Part shown: piece by piece, positions 54,459 to 63,110 of the stretch | Layout of the letters: each line of letters begins with the position of its first letter | Position numbering within the stretch: position 1 is the stretch's first letter | From: Planctomycetota bacterium | Lineage (GTDB): Bacteria > Planctomycetota > Phycisphaerae > Phycisphaerales > UBA1924 | Assembly: GCA_018242625.1 (NCBI GenBank) | Contig: JAFEBO010000012.1 | Location: 124,001-188,000 of the forward strand | Direction of reading: 5' to 3' | DNA: 64,000 bases | The notes under the pieces: generated by a model | What the model saw: only the letters and a program-made list of their open reading frames with translations | What the model was told of the DNA's origin: nothing | Databases searched by the model: none | Program-made: the position numbers and the translations under genes

Positions 54459-55304
54459 ATGCACCCACTTCTGATCTTCTTCCTCACCTGCGTGGCTGCG
54501 TTGATCGCCTCTTCTCTCGTCTTCCACGCCCTCGCCCGCCTCGGCAAAGCCGGCAACGCCATCTGCGACGCTTGCGCCAAGGGCTACCTGCTCGACCTCG
54601 TCGTCTTCTACTTCACCCACGGAGCATGGATCGCCGCGGTCATCGTCGCATGGCGTCATCCCGCGTACGGCAAATCGACGGGCGACTGGCTCATCGTCGC
54701 CGCCTACCTCGCCGCCGCAATCGCCGCCCAGGCCCTCACCCTCGTCCTCTGGTCCTGGATCCACGAAGCCATGAACCCGGGCATCCGCAAGGGCCCGCGC
54801 ATCGTCAGCACGCTCAACCGGCGCGTCGGCTGGTTCCGCAATCACGCCGCCGTCTGGTGGACCGCGCTCGCCGTGCCGCTCTTCACCATGATCCGCCTCG
54901 GCGAGATTCTCCTCTATCCGCCACTCCACTGGCTCGTGCGCCTCCCCAAATACAACGTCAACGAGTGGATCAATATCAGCCGCCACAAGTTCAGCGGACT
55001 CGTCGGTTACGACCTCATCTGGTGCCTCTACTGCGACTGGATGACCGGCGTCTGGAGCCTCGGCAGCGAAATGCTCCGCAACGTCGAGTCCTTCTGGTGC
55101 CCCATCAAATACACCTCCCCCGAGAAGTGCGAAAAGTGCTGCATCGACTTCCCCGATATCAACGGCGGCTGGGTCGATGCCAGGGGCAACATCGCCGACG
55201 TCGCTGCCCTCCTCGAAAAGCAATACCCCGGCCCGGGCGGCGAAAACGGCTGGTTCGGTCACCCCTCCCGCGTTCAACTGACAATCGGCAAGACCGACAA
55301 ATAG
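54459..55304 (+). CDS. Hypothetical membrane protein with Cys-rich soluble tail
   Basis: I do not recognise a family. The 281 residues have about four membrane segments in the first 160 (LLIFFLTCVAALIASSLVFH; LLDLVVFYFTHGAWIAAVIV; WLIVAAYLAAAIAAQALTLV; WTALAVPLFTMIRLGEILLY). The C-terminal soluble region of about 115 residues contains clustered Cys: CLYCDW, FWCPIK and CEKCCIDFPDINGGW, which could bind a metal or form disulphides. The ATG at 54459 is preferred; an upstream in-frame ATG at 54399 lacks support. It lies 95 bp from the divergent amn gene. Confidence 0.65.
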   Translation: MHPLLIFFLTCVAALIASSLVFHALARLGKAGNAICDACAKGYLLDLVVFYFTHGAWIAAVIVAWRHPAYGKSTGDWLIVAAYLAAAIAAQALTLVLWSWIHEAMNPGIRKGPRIVSTLNRRVGWFRNHAAVWWTALAVPLFTMIRLGEILLYPPLHWLVRLPKYNVNEWINISRHKFSGLVGYDLIWCLYCDWMTGVWSLGSEMLRNVESFWCPIKYTSPEKCEKCCIDFPDINGGWVDARGNIADVAALLEKQYPGPGGENGWFGHPSRVQLTIGKTDK

Positions 55305-55513
55305 CCCGCTCCCACCCCGATCCGGGCAGTTCTTCCCCGCAAAGCACCCCATACGGGGTCCGGAATGGTCCCTGATTGCACCTGTCTCGCCCCGCCATCC
55401 CTCCGCGTTCCACTTCCGGCCCGCCCTTTGCGTCGATCTCCTTTACAGGCCGCGGCTCCCGCTTGGATGCTCCTCGCGAGAGCCAAACCAACCGGCCCAT
55501 ACGGAGATAGGCC

Positions 55514-55930
55514 ATGTCCACGATCTCGGGAGTCTCTTCCTCAACTTCAAGCGCCGCCGTGCGCCAGAACGATCAGCGCGACCAGCAGCGCCGCGCCGAT
55601 TTCGAAAAGGCACTCGTGGCCGGCGGGGCCGACCCCTCGCAGGTCCAGACCATCCAGTCCCAGATCCAGCAGGCCATCGCCGACGCCGTCAAAAACGGCG
55701 GCAGCCAGCGCCCCGACACCTCCACCATCAAGAACGCCGTGGACGGAGTCCTCAAGGCCAACGGAGTCGACACCGCGAAGTTCCAAGCCTCCATCGACGC
55801 ATCCCACAAGGCGGGCGGCGCCAAGCACAAGGGCGGCCACCACAGGCACGGCGGCTCCGCCCCCGCAATCGAGCCCGCCCCCATCCAGGACGATCCCTCT
55901 AAGGGTAATCAGATCGATACCGCGGCCTAG
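55514..55930 (+). CDS. Small hypothetical protein, Gln/Ala-rich with His-rich tail
   Basis: The 138 residues include a Ser-rich start, a helical middle (DFEKALVAGGADPSQVQTIQ; QIQQAIADAVKNGG; IKNAVDGVLKANGVD) and a Gly/His/Lys segment (GGAKHKGGHHRHGGSAP) that could bind metal. It may be a cytoplasmic or exported small helical protein; no signal peptide is evident. A GGAG lies seven bases before the ATG. It stands alone between a membrane protein gene and the MFS gene, followed by a likely terminator. Confidence 0.6.
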   Translation: MSTISGVSSSTSSAAVRQNDQRDQQRRADFEKALVAGGADPSQVQTIQSQIQQAIADAVKNGGSQRPDTSTIKNAVDGVLKANGVDTAKFQASIDASHKAGGAKHKGGHHRHGGSAPAIEPAPIQDDPSKGNQIDTAA

Positions 55931-55971
55931 GCCACCGCGGCTATCGCAACCAGATCTTTTCGAGGAGCATC

Positions 55972-56007
55972 GCCGCAGCGCCACCACGCCGCGGCTTTTT
56001 TCTTTTT
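55972..56007 (+). terminator. Probable terminator after the 55514 gene
   Basis: A 5-bp stem GCCGC (55972-55976) / GCGGC (55991-55995) is followed directly by TTTTTTCTTTTT. A competing longer-range pairing uses CCGCGGC at 55935-55941. The strong T-run supports the call; the stem is short. Confidence 0.6.
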
Positions 56008-56099
56008 GCCCGGGTAAGTCCAGCAGCTTCCAGCACAACGTTTCTTCTCTTTGGCTCTTTGGCCCTTTGGCAATTTCTCCCCCGCTACCCTCGTGCTCC

Positions 56100-57374
56100 T
56101 TGCCCAAACGCACCCCCGCCATCGGCTTCATATTCCTCACGCTCCTGCTCGACGTGCTCGGCTTTGGCGTCCTTATCCCCGTCGCGCCCCGCCTCATCGA
56201 ACAGCTTCTCCACAACGGCAAAGGGGGCACAGACTCCGAAGCCGCCTACATCGTCGGCTGGCTCGCCGCCACCTACGCCATCATGCAGTTCCTCTTCTCG
56301 CCTCTTCTCGGCGCGCTCTCCGACCGCATTGGCCGCCGGCCAGTCCTGCTCGTCGCGATCCTCGGCTCGGGTCTTGACTACTTCGCGATGGCCTTCGCTC
56401 CAACGCTCTGGATCTTCTTCATCACCCGAGCCATCAACGGCCTCTCCGGCGCCAGCATGACCGTCTGCAACGCCTACATCGCGGACATCACGCCCCCCGA
56501 AAAGCGTGCCGCGGCATTCGGAATGATCGGCGCCGCGTTCGGTCTCGGGTTCATTCTCGGGCCGCTCGCAGGCGGCCTGCTCGGCCAGATCAACATCCAC
56601 CTTCCGTTCTACGTCGCGGGCTCGCTCTCGCTCGCCAACTGGCTCTACGGCCTCTTCGTCCTGCCCGAATCTCTTCCGCCCGAGCGCCGATCGCACCTCA
56701 AGCTCGCCCGCGCCAACCCCGTCGCCGCCCTCTTCGGCCTCGGTCGCTACCCCACCGTCGCCGGCCTGGCCGCCGCAATGTTCCTGCTCAACCTGGCCAT
56801 GTTCGGCCTCCACATGACCTGGGTTCTTTACACCAAGCACCGTTACGACTGGAGCCCCGCCGCCGTCGGACTCTCGCTCGGATTCGTCGGCGTCGGCGCC
56901 GCCGTCGTGCAGGGCGGCCTCGTCCGCAAGATCGTCCCCTGGCTCGGCGAACGCAAGTCACTCATCATCGGCCTCTGCATCGGTGTGCTCGCCTACATCG
57001 GCTACGGCGCCGCCCCGCAGGGCTGGATGATCTATGTCATCGTCGCCTTCGCCTCTCTGGGCGGCATCGCCCAGCCGGCCGCACAGGCAATCATCACCAA
57101 AACCGTCCGCCCCTACGAACAAGGCGAGATCCAGGGCGCCCTCACCTCGCTCCAGTGCATCGCCCAGATCATCGGCCCGCTCGTCGCAACCCGCGTCTTT
57201 GGTTACTTCATCTCACCAGAGGCAGTCGCCTACATACCCGGAGCCTCGTTCTTCCTCGGAGCCTTCTTCTCGGCGCTCGGCACCATCGTCGCCGCATGGG
57301 CCTCGCGCGGCTATCCCCACGCCGATCCGCACGCGCAGCCCTCCGGAAAACCCGCCGCAACGCCCGCCGCCTGA
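56100..57374 (+). CDS. Major facilitator transporter, TetA-like
   Basis: The product of about 424 residues has twelve hydrophobic segments. Family marks are FLTLLLDVLGFGVLIPVAPR in helix 1, the loop 2-3 signature LGALSDRIGRRPVLL (the Gly-x-x-x-Asp-Arg-x-Gly-Arg-Arg pattern), and a motif-C-like GLGFILGPLAGGLLG in helix 5, typical of drug/H+ antiporters. It resembles the TCR/Tet DHA1 group; actual substrate, and any drug resistance, cannot be claimed. The start is the TTG at 56100, chosen because the frame has no ATG before the first helix; no ribosome site is clear. It converges with the zf-TFIIB gene. Confidence 0.88.
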   Translation: MPKRTPAIGFIFLTLLLDVLGFGVLIPVAPRLIEQLLHNGKGGTDSEAAYIVGWLAATYAIMQFLFSPLLGALSDRIGRRPVLLVAILGSGLDYFAMAFAPTLWIFFITRAINGLSGASMTVCNAYIADITPPEKRAAAFGMIGAAFGLGFILGPLAGGLLGQINIHLPFYVAGSLSLANWLYGLFVLPESLPPERRSHLKLARANPVAALFGLGRYPTVAGLAAAMFLLNLAMFGLHMTWVLYTKHRYDWSPAAVGLSLGFVGVGAAVVQGGLVRKIVPWLGERKSLIIGLCIGVLAYIGYGAAPQGWMIYVIVAFASLGGIAQPAAQAIITKTVRPYEQGEIQGALTSLQCIAQIIGPLVATRVFGYFISPEAVAYIPGASFFLGAFFSALGTIVAAWASRGYPHADPHAQPSGKPAATPAA

Positions 57375-57394
57375 AGTGTGCGCCGCCCTCCCAC

Positions 57395-57817
57395 TCACTC
57401 CTTCTTCAGCCGGAAGAAGCTCTTCATCCGTTCCCCAAGCGTGAACTCGCTCAAATCCTTGAGCTCTCCCGAATCGAGAAGCACCCCCCCGCACGTGCGG
57501 CAGATATCAATCACCACGTGCGGCTGCCTCGGATCGGGCACCTGCACCAGCTTCGTGTGATCGCGCGGACACTCCAGGAAATCATCCCGCAGCACCTTGT
57601 ACTCATACCCGTGCCCCGCCGCCCCGTAATCAATATCGCCAAGATCGACGCCCTTGTCCTTGGCTTTCAAAACGGCATCCAGCTCGTACGCATCAAACCA
57701 AATCGCCCCGCACCGGCCACAATGATCGACCACCAGGTCCCCACTCCCCACCGACATCCGTTCCATGATCGTCGCATCTTTCGGACAGCGGATTTTCCCA
57801 TCGGGCGTCGTCTTCAT
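57395..57817 (-). CDS. Double zf-TFIIB zinc-ribbon protein
   Basis: The 140 residues hold two zf-TFIIB units: CPKDATIMERM then VVDHCGRCGAIWFDAYELDA (Cys-x2-Cys with the aromatic-Asp-x-x-Glu-Leu ending), and CPRDHTKLVQV then IDICRTCGGVLLDSGEL. Each can bind one zinc. The function of these small bacterial proteins is unknown. The ATG at 57817 begins just before the first Cys module; a longer upstream frame is unlikely. It is convergent with the MFS gene (20 bp) and divergent from the 58113 gene. Confidence 0.88.
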   Translation of the reverse strand: MKTTPDGKIRCPKDATIMERMSVGSGDLVVDHCGRCGAIWFDAYELDAVLKAKDKGVDLGDIDYGAAGHGYEYKVLRDDFLECPRDHTKLVQVPDPRQPHVVIDICRTCGGVLLDSGELKDLSEFTLGERMKSFFRLKKE

Positions 57818-58112
57818 AAGGCACGAGCTTACCACGCCGCCGCCGACCACTACACCCCTCTCAAAACCACCACTCGATGCACGAACCGCGCCTTTGTGCG
57901 CCCGATCGTGCTCCCGCACCATCAATCGCGAGCAGATTCTTCAGTTTCTCATATCTCCATCTCACTGCAGCACTTCGCCGCGCACCGATGCGCTCCTTGT
58001 CCCCCTCACAAGCGCCGCTGTGCGCACAAGAGCGCCGCACCTTTCCGAAATCGCGAAATCATCGTTTAGGCTGGACACAACTCGACCGCGATTCTCTCGA
58101 AAGGACCGCTCC

Positions 58113-58844
58113 ATGCCCGTAGATCACCACACGCCCCACGGGGATCTTCTCGAATTCCGGCCCCAGCCCTCGCTCATCACCGGGATCATCGACCGCCTCG
58201 CCGATCCGGATTGCCCGCTCTCCAATATCGCCGCCGACTTCGAAACCTCCATCGAACTCCTCTGCGTCTGGATGCTCCGCCCCGAAATCGCCGCCAGGCT
58301 CGACGCGGTCCAATCCGCGATCGGCCGTCGCACCCGCCTGCTCGCCGTCACGAGGTTGACCCTTGCCGCCGAAACCGCCGCCCGAGTCCTCGATCAATTC
58401 CGCCTGATCTGTTCTCAGCCGAACGGCTCGGAGTTCGACGCTCGCCAAGACATGCGCGCCGCCAACGTGGCCCTCACCGCCGCACGCATCCTCGCACGCA
58501 TCGCAAGCTTCAAGCCCGACCCCAAAGCCGATCAAAGGCCCAGTCACAATCCCGCCCCGCGCTCCCCTTCATCATCACCAGAGCTTCCCACCGCACCAAA
58601 CCCCGCGCCCGCTCCGCTCCCAGCGCAAGGCAGCGCAGACAACCCGCGCGGCACTTCCAGCGAATCCCAGTCGCACCCTGATCTCAACGCGCACGCCCAG
58701 GCCACGACCGCGCGTCCGTGCCTTCCGGACCCGCCGCCCGCAACTCACGAGCCCACTTCCTCGGATGCGACCGCGCCCGGCCGAACCAGCACTAGTCCAG
58801 CCAGTCTTTCGCCTTCAATCGTTCGGGCACGTACTCCTCCGTGA
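58113..58844 (+). CDS. Uncharacterised HTH-like protein with disordered tail (paralogue B)
   Basis: The helical part (residues about 20-145: IIDRLADPDCPLSNIAADFE; TSIELLCVWMLRPEIAARLD; AVTRLTLAAETAARVLDQF; AANVALTAARILARIASF) aligns with the protein at 9470-10138, including the Ile-Ala-x-x-Phe, Ser-Ile-Glu and Trp positions. The rest, about 100 residues, is a Pro/Ser/Ala/Thr-rich, probably disordered tail. No named family is recognised; a DNA-binding role is inferred from the HTH-like spacing. Unlike paralogue A it starts with ATG behind AAGGA, so it is not leaderless. Its last 53 bases overlap the 3' end of the convergent topoisomerase VI A gene. Confidence 0.62.
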   Translation: MPVDHHTPHGDLLEFRPQPSLITGIIDRLADPDCPLSNIAADFETSIELLCVWMLRPEIAARLDAVQSAIGRRTRLLAVTRLTLAAETAARVLDQFRLICSQPNGSEFDARQDMRAANVALTAARILARIASFKPDPKADQRPSHNPAPRSPSSSPELPTAPNPAPAPLPAQGSADNPRGTSSESQSHPDLNAHAQATTARPCLPDPPPATHEPTSSDATAPGRTSTSPASLSPSIVRARTPP

Positions 58845-59922
58845 CGTAGCTGATGCCCTTGTTGATCATCGCTTCAACTTCCATTTTGAAGCCGTTGTTC
58901 AAAAGGCCCTGGATCTCTTTCTGCCAGCCCTTGTGCCCCTCGAACCACGGGTACGCGGCGATCTCTTTCGCCCGCTTGACGTCGTTCTCCGTCAGATCGA
59001 TCTTCACCGCCTCGCCCAGGTCGCATTCCTCATAGTCCTTGGCCCGGATGCCCAGAAACTTCGCGTCCGGGATCGCAAGCCGCGACGACTCGAACGCCAG
59101 CGAGATCGAGCCCTGCTTGATGACGCTGTAGATGTAATGCCCCCAGGGATCGCAATCGAGCACACAGACGATCGGCAGTTTCAGTTCCTGGTTGAGCCTC
59201 TGCAGCAGCCGCCGGCATCCGCGGGGAGGCTGCCCCGCGCCGTGCGTCAAAATGCAGTTGTTCTCTTCCCAGAACCGGTCTTCGTTAAACCGGTTCCAGA
59301 CCGTGCCCTTCTCGACGTGCAGCACAAACTTCGCTTCGCACTTCTTGAACTGGATCACATCCGGCTCGACGATCGATGGGATTCCCCACCCGCCCGAACC
59401 CATCCGCCGCCCGTCAATCTCATCGCCCCGGTCGACCAGTGTGATGTTGCCCACCAGCGTCCCGCGGTTCTCCGCGAAGATGTGCAGCTCTTCGCGCAGC
59501 GCCCCCAGCGTCACCTCCAGATCTTCCAGAATCGGGTCCGACTCCTCCTGCGTGTCGAAGGTGTTCTCTTTCGTCCCCGCAACGGTGTGCTTGGCCTTGT
59601 AGAAAACACCGCGGAGGCTCGATGTCTTTCCCGAATCGATCAGGTCCTTGATCGTGCTCCCGTGCAGCATCGTCTGCATGAACTGCTTGGCCGTCTTGAG
59701 ATCAAAGAGCGGCCGATCGGCCTTGCCGTCCCCCATCTCCAGGATCCCGCGCTTCTTGTTCCAGAGCGTGTTCGACTTCGTCCGCGTTGGGATATGGAAG
59801 ACCGGCTCCTTGCCCCCGAGCGTCTTTTTCGACACGTCGTCCGCAAGCTCCACGATCTTCGAAAGCGTCCGCTTGTCGCGTTCTTTCAGCTTCGCCGACG
59901 GTTTGTCCTTCGCCTTCGCCAT
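58792..59922 (-). CDS. top6A: DNA topoisomerase VI subunit A (Spo11-like)
   Basis: Subunit A of this type IIB topoisomerase makes the ATP-dependent double-strand cut, through a Tyr in a 5Y-CAP domain and Mg in a TOPRIM domain. The 376 residues show SLRGVFYKAKH, where Tyr 108 matches the catalytic Tyr of archaeal enzymes, GGWGIPSIVEPD, LTHGAGQPPRGCRRLLQRLN, the TOPRIM acidic pair in VLDCDPWGHYIYSVIKQG (Asp 256 and 258), and FLGIRAKDYEECDL. It lacks any B-type ATPase, so it must work with the top6B product encoded upstream in the same run. The ATG at 59922 follows AAGGAAG by five bases; an upstream ATG at 59964 is weaker. Bacterial examples are uncommon. Confidence 0.95.
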   Translation of the reverse strand: MAKAKDKPSAKLKERDKRTLSKIVELADDVSKKTLGGKEPVFHIPTRTKSNTLWNKKRGILEMGDGKADRPLFDLKTAKQFMQTMLHGSTIKDLIDSGKTSSLRGVFYKAKHTVAGTKENTFDTQEESDPILEDLEVTLGALREELHIFAENRGTLVGNITLVDRGDEIDGRRMGSGGWGIPSIVEPDVIQFKKCEAKFVLHVEKGTVWNRFNEDRFWEENNCILTHGAGQPPRGCRRLLQRLNQELKLPIVCVLDCDPWGHYIYSVIKQGSISLAFESSRLAIPDAKFLGIRAKDYEECDLGEAVKIDLTENDVKRAKEIAAYPWFEGHKGWQKEIQGLLNNGFKMEVEAMINKGISYVTEEYVPERLKAKDWLD

Positions 59923-59960
59923 GGGTTCTTCCTTGAAAGCATGGATCGCAATTGGTCTGT

Positions 59961-60764
59961 TCACTTACCCGACTTGGTGCCGAGCTTCTCCCGGAACACT
60001 TCTTTCATCTCCGCCCACGAACGCTGATCCGCGTTTGCGTTGTACTCCACACCCGGCAGCTTGAAACTGCCGGCGTCGGGATTCGTAAACGCGTGCACCG
60101 CGCCGCTGTATTCGACCAGCACGTAGTCCACGCCCGCTTCCTTCATCTGCTTCTTAAACTTCTCGCCCTCTCCGGCCGGCACAAACGTGTCGTCCGCGCC
60201 CTGGCAGACCACCACCGTCCCCTTGATGTTCTTGTTGTCCGCCGGGTTCTGCGCCGTGTACGTCGAGGCGTGGAACGCCACGACCGCCTTGAGGTCCGCC
60301 CCCGTCCGCGCGAGCTCCAGCGCGGCCGTGCCCCCCATGCAATACCCGATCGCCGCGACTTTGGCGGTATCCACCATCTTCTGGTCCAGCAGCACCTTCA
60401 GCCCGGCCGTCGCGCGGGCACGCCGGACCTTTTCATCCTTCATCACCTCACCGGCCCACTGCCCCGCCTGCTTTGGATCCGTTGTTACTTTGCCCTTGCC
60501 GTACATGTCGATCGCGAAGGCCACGTACCCAAGCTCGGCCAGTTGCTTCGCACGCGACCGCGAATAGTCATTGACGCCCCACCACTCCGGGCACACCAGA
60601 ACTCCAGGCGCCGGAGTCTTTTCGGTCGCGACCGAATCGTCCCAGGCGAGGAATCCCTGCAGCACCAGGTCCCCGTCCTTGTACTCGATGGCCTTGGTCT
60701 GCACGGCAGCACACCCCAGGTGAGAAAAGAAAAAGGTCGCGATCAGAGCGCCGAGGTACCGCAT
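59961..60764 (-). CDS. Dienelactone hydrolase family protein, exported
   Basis: The 267 residues start with a hydrophobic signal (YLGALIATFFFSHLGCAA) with a possible lipidated Cys, then an alpha/beta-hydrolase of the dienelactone type: GVLVCPEWWGVNDYSRSRAK, the nucleophile Cys in AAIGYCMGGTAAL (about residue 140), the Asp in GADDTFVPAGEG and the His in GAVHAFTNPDAG. Such enzymes hydrolyse lactones or esters; the substrate is unknown. It is the fourth gene of the topoisomerase VI run, 15 bp after the UbiA-like gene and 38 bp before top6A. Its place in this run has no obvious functional explanation. Confidence 0.88.
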   Translation of the reverse strand: MRYLGALIATFFFSHLGCAAVQTKAIEYKDGDLVLQGFLAWDDSVATEKTPAPGVLVCPEWWGVNDYSRSRAKQLAELGYVAFAIDMYGKGKVTTDPKQAGQWAGEVMKDEKVRRARATAGLKVLLDQKMVDTAKVAAIGYCMGGTAALELARTGADLKAVVAFHASTYTAQNPADNKNIKGTVVVCQGADDTFVPAGEGEKFKKQMKEAGVDYVLVEYSGAVHAFTNPDAGSFKLPGVEYNANADQRSWAEMKEVFREKLGTKSGK

Positions 60765-60779
60765 GAAATCCTCCCAAGC

Positions 60780-61652
60780 CTACGAACTTTGTGTCCGCAC
60801 CGCCGCCAGGACCGCGGCCACGAACAGTGCTTCCGGCAAAAACCGCACGTCGACAGTATCACGGATCAGCACCGGCCGCCGCCACCGAAGCGCCGCCATC
60901 CCCAGCAACATCGCGGCGCTCCATGCGATCCGCGCCAGCGGCGGCAGCACGCTCAGAAACGGCAGCCCCGCCGCCAACCCCATCCTTCCCAGGCCCGCCC
61001 AGTTCCAGACCGATCCGGACCCAACCGCCGTCGCAAAGGTCCGGGTGCGGTACGCGCGATCCGTCGCTTCATCATCGATATCGCAGAGAGCCGCATCAAG
61101 GAAGACCCGCAGCCCCACCACGGCCGCCCCGACCGCAAAGACAGCAGGATTCTCCAGCAACCCCATGCGCCATCGCTCTCCATCCGCCGAAAGAACGGCC
61201 ATCAGAAGCGAGAAAAGACTCATACCCCCCGCGACATAGGCGTTTTTCAGCCAAAGCCGATCCTTCAGCCTTGCCGCCCCCCGCCGGGGCCACGGCGCAT
61301 ACGCCACGGTTCCCACAGCCCCAAACAGAACAAGCAAGGGCACAAGCCAGCTCACACGCGCGCCGATGCACCCGGCGGCAACCAGCAGCACCGCCGCCGT
61401 GAATCGCACAGTCCGCTGTGTCCGACGCAAAAACTCATACCGCTCCGGCTGCGCAGCGATGTCCGCCGGATCAATCCACTCGCCGGCGAGTTTTACCCGG
61501 TCGAGCCCGTACACCGCGATACCCGTGATCAGCACGCACAGCATCGCGTCCCAGCGCGGCAACCCGAACCACAACGCCGTCCCCACAAGCTGGGACAGGC
61601 AGACAAACGCCGCGAGTGCGTACATGCCGGCCCAAACGCCAAGATGACCCAT
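60780..61652 (-). CDS. Polytopic membrane protein, UbiA prenyltransferase-like
   Basis: Seven to nine hydrophobic segments span the 290 residues. Two acidic loops resemble the prenyltransferase superfamily: YGLDRVKLAGEWIDPADIA after the second helix, and LRVFLDAALCDIDDEATDRA in the middle, where UbiA enzymes carry Asp-rich motifs that bind Mg and prenyl diphosphate. The match is weak and the first Asp-rich motif is degenerate, so a UbiA-like fold is only a suggestion. The ATG at 61652 is chosen; a GTG at 61664 would add four residues. It sits between the lipoprotein and hydrolase genes of the topoisomerase VI run. Confidence 0.55.
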   Translation of the reverse strand: MGHLGVWAGMYALAAFVCLSQLVGTALWFGLPRWDAMLCVLITGIAVYGLDRVKLAGEWIDPADIAAQPERYEFLRRTQRTVRFTAAVLLVAAGCIGARVSWLVPLLVLFGAVGTVAYAPWPRRGAARLKDRLWLKNAYVAGGMSLFSLLMAVLSADGERWRMGLLENPAVFAVGAAVVGLRVFLDAALCDIDDEATDRAYRTRTFATAVGSGSVWNWAGLGRMGLAAGLPFLSVLPPLARIAWSAAMLLGMAALRWRRPVLIRDTVDVRFLPEALFVAAVLAAVRTQSS

Positions 61653-61685
61653 GGCCCGAACCACAAATCATCATTGCCGCGACAT

Positions 61686-63095
61686 TCATCCCTTGACGGA
61701 CCGGCCCGTCAACGCCCTGTAGGCAACCAGCAGCCCAAAGGCGCCGACCAGAAGGATCACCAGCCGCCAGAAAGCGTAATTGATCAGATCCTGCCCCGCT
61801 CGCTCGGCCATGGCGACTTTCAGGTCGGCCAGCTTGGAGATTTCCGCAATGGGAGACTCCTTGGAGTTGCTCGTCAGAACGCTCAGCGTTGTCATCGCCG
61901 CATTAAGCTGTTCAGCCGCCCTTGCCAGATCGGCCACGGTCTGCCCGGAGTCCTTGCCGCCTTTTCCGGCTTCGGGGGCAAAGCGCAGCGCGAGCGCATC
62001 GATCGTTTGCGCCGCTTCCCTGAGGTCCTTTGCAGCAGACGCCGCCGCGACCACGCTCGCGTTCGGTTCGGCCGCGAGCGCCCTGGCCTCCTTCAGGACT
62101 TCGCTCGTCCGATCCACCACGGCGTGCGATTCCCGCACCAGCGGCTCGAGCGAGCGGGACGCCGAATCAATCGCCTGAACGATCTCGGCACGCTGCTCGT
62201 TGAGCATCGTGGGCAGCCCGTCGATGCTGGTGATCAGTCGGCTCACGACCTTTGGCATCTGGTCGAATGAAACCAGCGCATCGCCGACCATGGGTTCATC
62301 GACAACTGTCTGGAGCGTCGCCTCGGTGCTCATGCGGATCAGGACCGGAGCCCGCGCCGCCAGCCAGAGGGACCGCTCCCCCAGCAACCTGTATTCCTCG
62401 GCCGACTGCAGGGCCGCGTCCAGCACCTGCATCAGGCCCTGCGACTGATTGACCTCACGCTCGAGGTTGGCGTCGAAGACCGAATCGATGTCGTTCAGCC
62501 GCGCGAACGAAACGAACGTGATGTTGGGATTCGCCCTGTACCACTGGTCGATCTTCGCCTCGAGCTTGGCCTGCTGCTCTTTGGTCAGCATGCTCCCGGC
62601 GCTCTTCCAGATAGTCTCGTCCGCTTCCGCCATGCCGGCCGCAACCATCGGCGCAGCGCCGCCAAGATCCTGATACTGACGGGTGCCCTCCTGGGTCGCC
62701 ATGTGAAAGAGGCGGCTGAGCACCATCATGTCAAGGATCCCGCCCACCGGGTCCGGCGAGGCACCGATCGCATAGCCCGATGTGGTCGCGCGGAGCTTCA
62801 TCTGGATCACGGCACTGCGGGTGCTCTGGCTCTTCGCGTCCGCAACAACCGGATCGCAGACGCTCTTGACCAGGCTCGCCCAGAGATCCGCAAGGTCAAA
62901 GAGCCGCATCTGCAGTTCAAGAACGGTGACATCCTCTGTTCCGTCCGCGCCCGGCCCGCGCACTTTCATCCCGGGCTTGACATTGCCGATTCCAGGACCC
63001 ATCAGGCCGGGAGGCGCCAGGCAGCCCACCAGCGACCCGAGCGCTCCGGCGAGCGCGCATCCACGAATCACGAAAGACAATCGACCTTTGCGCAT
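61686..63095 (-). CDS. Lipoprotein with long coiled-coil region and C-terminal membrane helix
   Basis: The 469-residue product has a lipobox (LAGALGSLVGC), a mixed domain to about residue 260 (VTVLELQMRLFDLADLWASL; QQAKLEAKIDQWYRANPNIT), a coiled-coil stretch rich in Ala, Glu and Ser (EQRAEIVQAIDSASRSLEPL; SEVLKEARALAAE; AADLARAAEQLNAAMTTL-type helices) and a terminal membrane span (LVILLVGAFGLLVAYRAL). It would be anchored at both ends in the periplasm. No named family is recognised. The ATG at 63095 lies 15 bp after the top6B stop, behind GGAG, which supports operon membership. Confidence 0.7.
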   Translation of the reverse strand: MRKGRLSFVIRGCALAGALGSLVGCLAPPGLMGPGIGNVKPGMKVRGPGADGTEDVTVLELQMRLFDLADLWASLVKSVCDPVVADAKSQSTRSAVIQMKLRATTSGYAIGASPDPVGGILDMMVLSRLFHMATQEGTRQYQDLGGAAPMVAAGMAEADETIWKSAGSMLTKEQQAKLEAKIDQWYRANPNITFVSFARLNDIDSVFDANLEREVNQSQGLMQVLDAALQSAEEYRLLGERSLWLAARAPVLIRMSTEATLQTVVDEPMVGDALVSFDQMPKVVSRLITSIDGLPTMLNEQRAEIVQAIDSASRSLEPLVRESHAVVDRTSEVLKEARALAAEPNASVVAAASAAKDLREAAQTIDALALRFAPEAGKGGKDSGQTVADLARAAEQLNAAMTTLSVLTSNSKESPIAEISKLADLKVAMAERAGQDLINYAFWRLVILLVGAFGLLVAYRALTGRSVKG

Positions 63096-63110
63096 GATCT
63101 CCGCCGCCGC

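Noticed and set aside
56100..57374. Calling the MFS gene a tetracycline resistance determinant
   Set aside because: It shares only general TetA-like family marks; substrate cannot be inferred and the gene sits in a chromosomal housekeeping context.
59952..62270. 772-codon plus-strand frame across the topoisomerase VI run
   Set aside because: It is antisense to three genes with signal peptides and domain motifs, and its product is Arg/His/Pro-rich without features.
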